From Phoronis australis (taxonomy: Eukaryota > Phoronida > Phoronidae), in the NCBI GenBank assembly GCA_002633005.1, contig NMRA01000778.1, positions 56,971-120,970 on the forward strand: a stretch of 64,000 bases of DNA. The letters are read 5' to 3'. The first letter of the stretch is position 1. Each line of letters begins with the position of its first letter. Both the position numbers and the translations under genes were made by a program. A model generated the notes under the pieces. It was not told the DNA's origin. It searched no databases and saw only the letters and a list, made by a program, of their open reading frames with translations. Positions 1 through 11,000 of the stretch are shown here, piece after piece.

Positions 1-564
1 ATTAGGGTGGAGAAAGGTTCTGAGATCAGCCTGGAACTCCTGCGCAAGTGTATCCTCTGCTGGAGGAGTTTAAACTTCATTGCATAAATGGCAGAGTATT
101 TGAAGCCTATTTAGTTTGTAACGTCAGATGCTTTGATTTCATTGAATGTCTGGCAGAAAACTGCGAAAATTGGTGGTGTACATGAATATCATGAAGAAGA
201 ACAGATTTTATTGTTTTATAGCTTTAGACAAAGCTATGATAAATTCAAGATCTAAAGTTCCCAAAATGCGTTTTTTATTGTTAATATGTTAAGAGCAGCA
301 TGTTGCAGTTTGAAACATTATGATACTTCCTGAAATTTTAACTGGAGATGACATATAATCTCATTACTATTAAGTGTGAAAATGAAAGTAAATTAAAACC
401 TGGAATATTTATTATCCTCGTGTTCCATGTTGTTGGACTGACAAAACAGCAGGAAATTTTAAAAGGGCATTAGGTTAGAGATTTCAAGTAATGTCTCACC
501 ACAGAACGTAAAGCTTGGATAAGATGCCTCCTCGTTTTCAAGACGTCTACAGTAAGTAGCTTAA
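1..564. other. no gene recognised
   Basis: AT-rich sequence without a convincing exon, RNA gene or repeat. It ends in TTAA directly before the first assembly gap. It may belong to the 5' part of the piggyBac insertion whose tail lies beyond the gap, but nothing here shows that. Confidence 0.4.
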
Positions 565-725
565 NNNNNNNNNNNNNNNNNNNNNNNNNNNNNNNNNNNN
601 NNNNNNNNNNNNNNNNNNNNNNNNNNNNNNNNNNNNNNNNNNNNNNNNNNNNNNNNNNNNNNNNNNNNNNNNNNNNNNNNNNNNNNNNNNNNNNNNNNNN
701 NNNNNNNNNNNNNNNNNNNNNNNNN
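565..725. other. assembly gap (161 N)
   Basis: A run of unknown bases. It removes the upstream part of the transposase reading frame that resumes at 726. Confidence 0.99.
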
Positions 726-1163
726 GTGTCAAAATACAAGTACCCTATCACCTCACGCCGCTGGTACTTGTACATATTCTGGCATACAGTGCAGATTTCT
801 GTGGTCAATGCCTGGTTGATGTATCAAAGGGATTTCAAATCCCTTGGTCTACCAAAGAAAGATTTGTCCAAGTTGCGAAAGTTTCAAGCCGAAATAGCAA
901 CCTCTCTTATTATGGTGAAAGCCAAGCGTGGTCGCCAATCCTCTGATGGGAATGGGAATCAAGGCAAGCAGCCAAAAAGAGTCAGGAAAGCGGTTCCTGA
1001 TGATGTTCGAAAGGACAACACAGGGCATTGGCCTATGAAACTGCCTAAGCGAGGGCGTTGCGCGTACTGCAAAGGAGGGTATACAGACACAGTGTGTGAG
1101 AAGTGTGACATCCGACTTTGTTTTAATGAGTCAAGGAACTGTTTTCGTCTTGGTCACCTGTAG
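726..1163 (+). pseudogene. piggyBac-type transposase, C-terminal fragment
   Basis: The open frame runs out of the gap for about 145 codons and ends at TAG. The start matches the end of the piggyBac catalytic domain (SRRWYLYIFWHTVQISVVNA, then WLMYQRDF). A basic linker follows (KRGRQ, KQPKRVRK). It closes with the cysteine-rich zinc domain that binds transposon ends: CAYC, CEKC, then further Cys in RLCFNE and RNCF. The GTG at 726 is not a real start; the protein enters from the gap. Whether the full transposase is intact cannot be judged. A domesticated PGBD-type gene is an alternative, but the TTAA-flanked downstream end favours a transposon. Confidence 0.85.
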
Positions 1164-1583
1164 GACACACATTATTATCAGTAACATTATTGTCATTAGA
1201 TAAATCGGTTGTTCACTTTGTGGTTAACATTGATCATCTACTTCGAAAATAGCGGAACTTCAAGCTATAAATTAGTCTCCACGAAAAAATTTTGAAATGA
1301 TTATTCACTCCCGTTTTGTATTTGATAATCCTATAGTCTCATAATTGTCTTGTCTAAGTGATAAGTATGCACATTAGTTGTTTAGACTAATAAAAGTTTA
1401 TATTTCATTCATTGGTGTTTATACCTTACTGCACCCATTTAAGCCCAATGTTGCAAATGTGCAACAATGCTAATTAATATGATAATTAGGCAATTAGACT
1501 TTTTTTTTGTTTGCACATGATCAAGTAACCCCCAATAACTTGTAAACCACTAACAAAGTATTTTTATTGTGATTTTTTATATG

Positions 1584-1603
1584 CCTGGGTCTTGAGGGGT
1601 TAA
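1584..1603. repeat. probable piggyBac right end at TTAA
   Basis: About 440 bases after the transposase stop the sequence reads CCTGGGTCTTGAGGGG followed by TTAA. Read inward this is TTAACCCC, the typical piggyBac terminal form with its TTAA target site. The opposite end is not visible, so the terminal inverted repeat is unconfirmed. Confidence 0.45.
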
Positions 1604-4600
1604 AAATGCAATTGTGACATTGAAGCAGTGTCCTCACCATGATTTTAACGTGATGACTCATCGCACTCAAACTTTGAGCAACCACACTCAAAATTTAACT
1701 AAAATTCACTTTTGAGCCAACTATTCTATTATTGATTGGCTGACAAAGACATGTTAGTCAAAATCGGGCACATTACTGTCAGAATCTTGCATTTTGTATA
1801 GTTCAGTTCTTTCCTGACCATGACCGAAATATTGAAACAACACTGAGAACACACAACAGGGTGGTCTCAGCCATCCTTGTACTGCTGTCTTTGCGCTAGT
1901 GAAAATATTGAAAAATAGAAAAGACTTCTGAAAAAGACTTGGAATTGTGTTTAAACTCAGCAACAACGCTTTCTGGTATTCAATACTTAGTTTTAGGTAA
2001 ATATTCTAAATCAAAGAACGTAGATACAACCAAATGTTGTAGGTACTTCCGTTGTACTTTCATGTTATGTTAATTAGTCAACTATTTAGGACACGATAAA
2101 GTGGACAAAAGTCATGTAAATAAACAATGCATCATCAAATTAAACGGACATTTATCGATTTTAAAGCCATAAATTTTTTTTCTGGATATTTTTCAAAATC
2201 TAACATTGTTTTTGTGAATTTATTCTCATTGTCACCTGTGACACATTCTCTCAAATCAAGAACAGTATCTTTACCATTTCAATTTGGTGCAGCAGCAGAG
2301 CACTCGGTTGCTACAGTGGATCTAGCGAGTTTGATTGCTTGTTATTGATAATTAATATAAAATTTCTTTTCTCAGAGGATGTTCCTTTAATGCTTCACCA
2401 TTGTGAGTTCTTGTCCTTCCTTGCCGTCTGACAATTCTATTTTTTTTGCTCTAACTACAGTGTTAGAAGCTCTAGAAAAATGAGAAAAGTGCTATTTTGA
2501 CAAATATTTTGCGTTCAAAATTATGGGGATTTTATCGTACCAAGTTAAAGTTATTATTAATAAATGCAAACTGACTATTTACAGCTGTTGTATCCACTTT
2601 GTGCAGATGGTGATCGGAGTTATTGATATTTTAACATTTATGATTGAAATGCAGTCAGTAAGTTTCCCAGGGCTTGTAAGACGTCACCAGTTTGTATTAC
2701 AGAGGCTAGGAAAGGATTATAGCATTAGTTTGTTTTGTCTGTTAATAACTGGTTATGGTGAAAAAGGTGGACAAGTGCGACAAATCTGTGGGAGAGAAGG
2801 CTGAACTATTGAGTCATGGACCAGGTTGTTCTTCTTTTATCCACAGTTACTCAGTTAAACAGTCTGTGATGGTTGATAATTCTACCAGTATTATCTTTTC
2901 AAGGCTTGAATGCAGCAGTAACCTAAAGGCAGTACCCTTGGTATTTGCCGAATTTACAAGAAACAAGAAGCCCAATTTATGCTTGTAGTCGTTTGTTTCA
3001 AATTTGTTTTATATCCCTAATTAGTGTTTCACTTACGTGACATTGTGTCATTGTTCACATATTATTAAAAATATGTTTGTGAGTTTAAAGTTGTGCCTGA
3101 AGCTTCCTATCACCCAGGCCTTGGGCTAAAAGTTTAACCCCAGGTCTTGTCAGAGACAAGTTCGTGATAAAGTGGTTGTATCAGCCAACAGGTGACAGCA
3201 GACAGGATTACTTGCTTAGGAATCTGCACAAAATTCACCCATTGTGTCATATCAATTGATCATAGTGTGATTTGGGACCAAAGCACAATGTGCATGCATC
3301 TGATTGTATAGAACATTGATTCAGCCAGAAATGTTCAGGTCTTGACTGGGTGAGTTTTTATCAGGTTGGACTGTAAGTTTGTCTATCTCTGTATTGATGA
3401 CATTTTGATATGGGTGATCATCCATTAATAGTTCTAAAGCTTGTCTGTTTACATATTTGTCGAATTTACAGTATAAACGTTATCGATATTGGACACTCCC
3501 ATTTGTAATGTCATAACATCATCTTAAAATATCGCAGTGTATCCTGTTTTGATTTTGCAATCTGTATTTTTTCACTCAGGGTCCAAATCTAGATTTTTTT
3601 TTATGCTATGCAATCATATTGGCAGATTTCCTTTACCTCTGGCAGATATTTGTATGGTGATCTTGGTACTTATATTTATTTATCTGCAATACTGTGCCCC
3701 AGGGGGCAGCCCTCCCGCTACAGTTGCTTGCACTACCACCATTGACTCTATTTCACAGCAAAGTTATTATAAAAAAGAATTCATCATTCTTATGCTACCA
3801 TCGTCAAGTTCTCAATACTTGTCACACAGTGAGCTGTAACACAAAGCATTGACTCTGTAAAATTTTACCAATTTAGGATAACATGGCAGACCAATGAAAG
3901 TTATTTTTTCCATTTTTATAGAATATACATTACACCAATTAAATGCTTATTTCATTTTTAAGATCTGTTCTTATTCACATTAAAATTAAAAGCTTTTGAA
4001 AATTGAAAAAGAACGTTTTTAACAAACGCGTTTGTCGGAGATTTTGCAGTAAGCTAGATGGGTCACAGCGTATCATACATTAACCTCCACATATCTACTT
4101 ACTTTAGAAATGATTTACAAACCAATCTTCCGAAATTAGGTTCTGTCTTACTGAGCATTTTTCTTTGTCTGCTATAAAGGAGAGTTGACTTCAAAGGACA
4201 GGTATGCATGGGGGAAAAAAGAGACCTTCATTCATCATGATGTTAATCAATTTATGGGAGAGAGTGGATAAGTTTTGACGTTGAATTTCACTGCTGGCAA
4301 AAAATTTTGTCCCCTTTGCGGACAGCTCATCTATGTGGATATGTGCTAATGTTTTACCTCAGCTGTTTCTCCGCGCAGTTTGTTGAAATTGTGATAAATT
4401 ATCTTCCAAGTCCTAATTAGCGGCTAGGGGCAACAGTGTGTCATTAACGTATGAGTTTCTTGCATCAGAAATGCTGCTTTAATCTGGTAAAACATTGGAT
4501 ACCAGTTCGTCTAATTTATTTTGAAAACTACGGCTGCACTTCTATCTCTGGGGTGCTTGCGTGACCAGGGCTTGATTTGGCAACATGTAGGTTGCCAATG

Positions 4601-5184
4601 CAACCTCATATTTTGCTTGGAGACTGGGTACAAAAAATGTCAAGTCACCACACTAACATCCAAGCATGTACTCAAAATACTACAGGAAGTAAGTTAATGG
4701 GTCATCAGAACCACTTAACAAAATTCTGAATGGCCTGTTTATGAGTCTGCTTCTGCCTCAGAGTGACCCTGCAGGAGTTATTGGGCTCAGCAAGAAATTG
4801 ATTGTTGCTAAGCACATGACTGTCTCCTAACATTCCATTTCACTAAAACAGTTCCGTCTCTGGTTGACTAGTAGACCTTTGCCGAGTTCGCTGGTCCTTC
4901 CATTCAGCGATAGCGTTCATTTGATTTTTGACTCTTGCCAAGTATTTGTCATTTGTATAGGCCCGGACTTTGGCAACCCCATGCGGGATTTCCTTGAATT
5001 GGCGACCTCAGTTCCGGAAATTTTGCCTGGTTCCATTTGGTAAGCTGACATTATGCTAAGCATAGTGTACCGACTGTTTGACACTTAGGTTCTCACCCTC
5101 CACCACTGTCTTGTCAGATTGGTATTTGAATGAAAGCCACATACTATATCCCCAGTTACCATCAGGTACATAGTCAACTTATAG
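1604..5184. other. no gene recognised
   Basis: About 3.6 kb, AT-rich, with only short open frames and no exon with protein family resemblance. The first coding exon or the promoter of the choline transporter-like gene could lie here or further upstream, but I cannot identify it. Confidence 0.4.
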
Positions 5185-6452
5185 TGTTCAACCCTTCTCT
5201 TCGCTAGGGTATTCGTTGTCATGTAGTCTGGTATTTGATCGACGGAAATAAACCTGGACTCCACTTACGCAGTGGATTTCCTTGATTCTTGAGCTGGACA
5301 TATTCAAGTCTTGACACACCGAACGACAAAAATAATTGCCAAAATTGTGTCTTTTCATTTTCAAAAGCTTCTAATGTCTGTTTGAATGTTCACAATATCT
5401 CAGAAACATTGACTGAAGGTTATGGCATGGACATTTAAAATGGTATTGCGTCTATTTTGTGGTACTTTCTTTTATTAAAAAAAGAAAACAAATTTCACTT
5501 GTGGGACATATTGTGTCCTAAATTGGTGACAGTTTTCTTGCCGTTTCTGCTTTAGCAGTAATCTTTGTTACAATAAAATCTCACCAATGTGGCCCACAGC
5601 AGAAGTTATACTTTCTTATTTTTACACACAAAACATAGAGCACCAAATTAAAATTGCTTTACCTTTTTCATGTTTTTTATGATCTTTGCCATCATACAAC
5701 TTCTTGTATTTCATAACATTGTAAGAAGACCTTGAAAATGAGACAAATACATGTTTAAGTTTCTAAAGGTATTTTTGTTGGACATTGGTGAGATTTTATT
5801 ACACACACATTGCTTTCAAATGTCAAGGTACCTAAACTACACGGTCAACGGACTCAGGAACACGGGCACGGACACGGACACATGAACACGATTCACAGAC
5901 CTGCAAACACCGTCCACTGACTCACAAACATGGGAACGGACTCACAAAACACAATCCACGCACCCAAATACACGCGACACGGACTCATATTCACGAGGAA
6001 ACACGGTTAACGGACCGCCAAACATGGGTCACGGACAAAAGGAAGATGTCAGCTGACCCAGGAAGCCAATGAGTCCGTGACCCGTGTTTGGCGGTCTGTT
6101 AACCATGTTTCCTTGTGAATATGAGTCCGTGTCCCGTGTATTTGGGTGCGTGGATCGTGTTTTGTGAGTCTGTTCCCATGTTTGTGAGTCAGTGGACGGT
6201 GTTTGCAGGTCCGTGAGTCGTGTTTATGAGTCCGTTGACCGTGTAGTTTAGGTACCTTGAATGTGGTGTTCGTACAAATAAGTCTCAGAAGTCTTATCTG
6301 CTTATTCTCCTAGGGTTTATTATCCATCAATCTGGTCATGGTAATATCATGTAGAATGTCTCATTATTTGTCTATAACAGATCTCATTAATTCTCCAATC
6401 TCTTACACCATCTTGATCTTATGTACTGGGTTGGATAGATAGGGACAGATTT
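5185..6452. repeat. direct duplication, copy 1 (with foldback insertion)
   Basis: This segment repeats at 6454-7268. Both copies begin TGTTCAACCCTT and end with a GGGTTG-like stretch and GATAGGGACA. They differ by scattered substitutions and small indels, plus a 436-bp insertion in this copy. A single N separates the copies exactly at the junction, so this may be two alleles placed in tandem by the assembler rather than a true tandem duplication. Confidence 0.85.
5824..6259. mobile_element. 436-bp foldback MITE with target-site duplication
   Basis: Nearly the whole element is an inverted repeat. The arms are about 5824-6036 and 6073-6259, starting CAAGGTACCTAAACTACACG and ending in its reverse complement. 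The interior consists of degenerate short units around GGACTCA and ACACGG. The left arm is longer by a small tandem expansion of the CACGGA type. AATGT flanks both ends (5819-5823 and 6260-6264). The other segment copy has a single AATGT at 7087-7091 and no insertion, which defines the element ends precisely. It has no coding capacity. Confidence 0.92.
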
Positions 6453-6453
6453 N

Positions 6454-7268
6454 TGTTCAACCCTTCCCTTTGCTAGGGTATTCGTTGTCATGTAGTCTGG
6501 TATTTGATCGACGGAAATAAACCTGGTCTCCACTTACGCAGTGGATTTCCTTGATTCTTGAGCTGGACACATTCAAGTCTTGACACACCAAACGACAAAA
6601 ATAATTGCCAAAATTGTGTCTTTTCATTTTCAAAAGCTTCTAGTGTTCGTTTGAATGTCTACAATTTCTCAGAAACATTGACTGAAGGTTATGGCATGGA
6701 CATTTAAAATGGTATAGCGTCTATTTGGTGGTACTTTCTTTTATTAAAAAATGAAAACAAATTTCACTTGTGGGACATATTGTGTTCTAAATTGGTGAGA
6801 GTTTTCTTGCCGTTTTTGCTTTAGCAGTAATCTTTGTTACGATAAAATCTCACCAATGTGGCCCTCAGCTGAATTTATAATTTCTTATTTTTACACAAAA
6901 CATAGAACACCAGATTAACATTGCTTTACCTTTTTCATGTTTTTTATGATCTTTGCTATCATACAACTTCTGGTGTTTCATAACCAGTGTAAGAAGACCT
7001 TGAAAATGAGACAAATACATGTTTAAGTTTCTAAAGGTATTTTTGTTGGACATTGGTGAGGTTTTACTACATACACATTGCTTTCAAATGTGGTGTTCGT
7101 ACAAATAAGTCTCAAAAGTCTTCAGCTTATTCTCCTAGGGTTTATTATCTGGTCATGGTAATATCATGTAGAATGTCTCATTATTTGTCTATAACAGATC
7201 TCATCAATTCTCTAATCTCTTACACCATCTTGATCTAATGTACTGGGTTGAACAGATAGGGACAATTT
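6454..7268. repeat. direct duplication, copy 2 (empty site)
   Basis: Second copy of the segment at 5185-6452, starting one base after the N at 6453. It lacks the foldback element. The short open frames in it (6865-7053 minus, 7053-7238 plus) show no family resemblance. Confidence 0.85.
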
Positions 7269-8009
7269 TGGCTAAATACACAACTGCGCATCATGATGTC
7301 CATAATGGCTTGCCAATTCCTGCTCAGTTTTCCTTGTAAGACTTGACTGTTTTTTCTAAAAATTGTGTATTGGATTGAGTGACCAGTGACTAATTAATTC
7401 TACAATCGTCCTCGAACCATTGGTTTTCTGAGGTATGTAGCAAACACTATCGATTCAAATTTTTGTTATTCAATTTATGGTGTCCCAAAGGGGCCCAACT
7501 GAAATTCTGAAATGATGAAGTCTCTAGGTGAATTATCTCTTGTTATTAAACATGGCATTGTTCTTTGGGGAAGGGCCTGTACAGCATTTCGCAATTGAGC
7601 CGGTAAGACCAGTTGGCAGAATTCTGTAATACTTCGATTTCGTCAAACTTATGACTCACCTCTGGTCAGAATTATTTGGTAGTTTAGGTGAACTTTTGTA
7701 GCAATAAAACGGTGTTTTTGTCAAAACTTAGTCTGAGTTTATGGTGGCTTTTGTGTGCCTAGCCGCATATTTGTGATTGGCCTAATGTACAATGGGTTTT
7801 GGCGATTTTGAGCAACACCTATTGAAATTTTGTCCAGATTTTGCAATCATTGAAAAAGAAGTGGATATTTAGTTGTGATTTTGTGTGTCGAAACTTTGTT
7901 GAGTTTCAACGTTGTCCAGTTTATTTTGTAAACTACTGCGTGTTCGGTTTCAACTGATCTTTATGTTGTACAAATTTGTTTGAAATGTGATTATGTTTTA
8001 TTTTCACAG
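7269..8009. other. sequence 5' of the first identified exon
   Basis: No repeat or gene recognised. It ends in a good acceptor (TTTTATTTTCACAG) feeding the exon at 8010, so at least its 3' part is intron. Confidence 0.5.
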
Positions 8010-8058
8010 GAGAACCAGCCAAGTATGACCCCTCATTTAAAGGACCAATCAAAAACAG
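8010..8058 (+). CDS. CTL exon 2 (cytosolic N-terminus)
   Basis: Encodes [15 protein letters not shown], the conserved N-terminal signature of CTL2/4/5 proteins. Acceptor TTTTCACAG and donor GTTAGT. It starts with two bases of a split codon, so one base comes from an unseen first exon. It ends in phase 2 and joins 11844 to make Arg. Confidence 0.9.
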
Positions 8059-11000
8059 GTTAGTGGAACATGTAAAAGCAAATGTGCAGAATCCTAACTT
8101 TGGTTATCTGTTAAGTGAAGTTGAAAATTATTCAATCTATTATAATCAATTATGTTTCCGTAAGTTCTACGTCAGTCGCTGGCTGTTGCAGAACCTGGAT
8201 GTAGTTCAGTATCCTGATTATGGACCATTAACCGCCTCACCAGGTGGCGACACTGCCTTGTTGCTTCCTGTTGGCCAAAATATTGGTGAACTTTCCATTA
8301 TAATGCCCACTGAAATTGAAGGTAAAAAAAGTTGCATATTATTCTTTCAGTATTTCACGGCTTAGTACGTGGTGCACCCAGGCTACTGGATGGTAGTGGT
8401 GGGAATCTGAAATGTTTTCTGAATTGATTAATTGAAAACTGTTTCCTTTTGTCAACTCCTTTCTCAATTGATATTTTAATACATAAAATTGTGAGCTATG
8501 ACAGGCAGTAACACGAAGGTTCTGTTACTCGGGCTAACATCGGATGGCAGTGCCCAGCGCTACCAGACGAAGATTTTAGCTCAGCCCTGTTCCTGTGGCT
8601 TTAAAACATTTCTTAGTTGTATGGATTTTCGCCGCTTATTTTTTAGTATGAATTATTTGTATTTCCATGGGAGTTTGAACTAAATGTAAACAGAGACTTT
8701 GGTAGAACCAATCATTGTCAGCTAACTGCCCATGTGTGAAAGAACGAAATACGTTCTACGGGTATGCAACACGGTCCAGTTGACAGTATTATTAAAAGCT
8801 ACTTTTTCTTATTCCAATACAAAATTACTTTACCCCATCCTTGGTGAAAATATTTCAAGAATATGACTCTGATTCACTGGACACTCATCTTGGTCATTCT
8901 TTTCACCTCATGTTTACAACAGCATGAATGAATGTATGAAGGGTTGGAGAATATACAGTGTTCTGATGTAATTAGCACAAAGAGACATGAATTACTTGAA
9001 TTAATGATAGGGCTTTGCACTGATATTTTCAAAGGTGCAGCATTGACTGCAAATTGCATGTGGCAAGAAATTCCAACCAAATACCCTGGTATGAAATAAG
9101 TTAGGGACAAAATATCATTGAGGTAAATATAACTAGAGTTGACATCACGTGGTTTTCGTCGAGCGGAGTGGTCCGCCATCTTGCTGATGTGCAGCACTTA
9201 ACTGCAAAACTCTACACTGTATCATGCAATACCTGTAATGTATGGCAGAAGCTTACCAAACTCATTTTGTTCAAAGGCCAGTGAGTGTCATGGTAGTCCT
9301 ACAAAAACAGCATATTTGGTTCCAATTTTGATTTTTTTTTGAAGTTGGCACGATGTGCTAGTTTTAAGTTGTCCAGATTTTGGAATAAAAAAATTCGTAT
9401 TATGTCAGCTTGAAGTTCAGAACGGGCCGGTATACGTTTTTCCCAGCATGGCGCTTGATGTCGGCTAAAATGGTTCAGGCTCTCTTTCCCCGTATCACCT
9501 GATGCCAGCTGAACTTGGTCGAATTTTTCTGTCTATAAAGTGAGTCGGCGGTTTTCAAAATGACCCATACACAGGTTAGAACCAATTTTGTAATTTTTGA
9601 CCTTTTGAGGTTTCAAGTATGGAATTTGTTAGAATCCCTGGCCAAAATCTTTCAAAAGGAGTGGATGCTCGTTGATGAAAATAAGTATTTGCATTTTTCT
9701 TAATTCACATTATTAATATAATAATTATACATTTGAAGCTCTATGCAACTGTGTTTTTAGCTGAAAATATAATTCAAATAAAACAACATTGCAGGGGAGA
9801 ATTAAATAGCAGAAACAATTGTTCATCTCATCTTGTCCCTAGAAAGATGTGTCAAGCTTTTAGTGTTAACTTGCCAAATTAAAAAACCTTAAATCAGTTG
9901 AACTCTGAACTGGAGATTAGCACACCATGTTCTTCAGTGGGGGTTTCCAAAGGATAAGTCAACATGAAATGGACTTAGCTTGTTAGTTTTTCTGTTATAT
10001 TACCTTAATCAATGGTCTACACAAGCAGTCAGATTAGCGTAATGGAAAAACAGCAAAACTGTGCCAAAATAGTCTTAGCAGGCTGATATTTTTGTCTTGA
10101 AGCGCATTTCATAAAAGCTTTGTTATTAACTGTCTGGCCTGTTGCTGGCAATATTTGTGTTGACTGCATGAAGTTTTAAGGAACATACAAACAATGCGAA
10201 CAATGCGTTGTTTTTACTCGCCATGGTTACTGGTTATTAGCGGCTGTTTTTATTTTTTAGCTGGTTTAGGCATCGCCTTCTCTGTCGACCAAGCTACTTT
10301 TAAGATAATTATGTTAATTGACAGACATCTTCTCACGGGAAGAGGGCATATACCAACGATTTTTGGACGACGCCAACTACTGTGGCGCCTCTTAGTGGCA
10401 TTTTTGTTTTTGTTTTGTGTGAGTTTTTGTAGTATCGCAATACGATGCTAACGTTTGAAATAAATTGAAACCTGTTTGGAATGGCATCTCAAGGTGTTGT
10501 TTGGAATGGCATCTCAAGGTGTTGTTTGGAATGGCACCTCAAGGTGTTGTTTGGAATGGCATCTCAAGGCATTGTTTGGAATGGCATCTCAAGGTGTTTG
10601 GAATGGCATCTTAAGGTGTTGTTTGGAATGGCATCTCAAGGTGTTGTTTGGAATGGCATCTCAATGTGTTCTTTGGAATGGCATCTCAAGGCATTGTTTG
10701 GAATGGCATCTCAAGGTGTTGTTTGGAATGGCATCTTAAGGTGTTGTTTGGAATGGCGTCTTAAGGTGTTGTTTGGAATTGCATCTCAATGTGTTCTTTG
10801 GAATGGCATTTCAATATTTTTTTGTTTCTGAGGTTACATGTTTTTGTTACCCTTGTTATTCTTAATGTTATTGATGGAAAATCTGCGATTCCGCGCATGA
10901 TGTGCATATTCAAAGGGGTACATTGGTATAAACATTAACATTGTGCGTACTTTATTTAAAATTCTGAATCCACCCAATCGCTGCTGTATTTTGACACAGG

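Noticed and set aside
8063-8365. 100-codon frame directly after exon 2
   Set aside because: It is intron sequence past a good donor; the next real exon continues the protein family and this frame does not.
10476-10831. Two overlapping Trp/Gly-rich frames
   Set aside because: Products of the 25-bp minisatellite.
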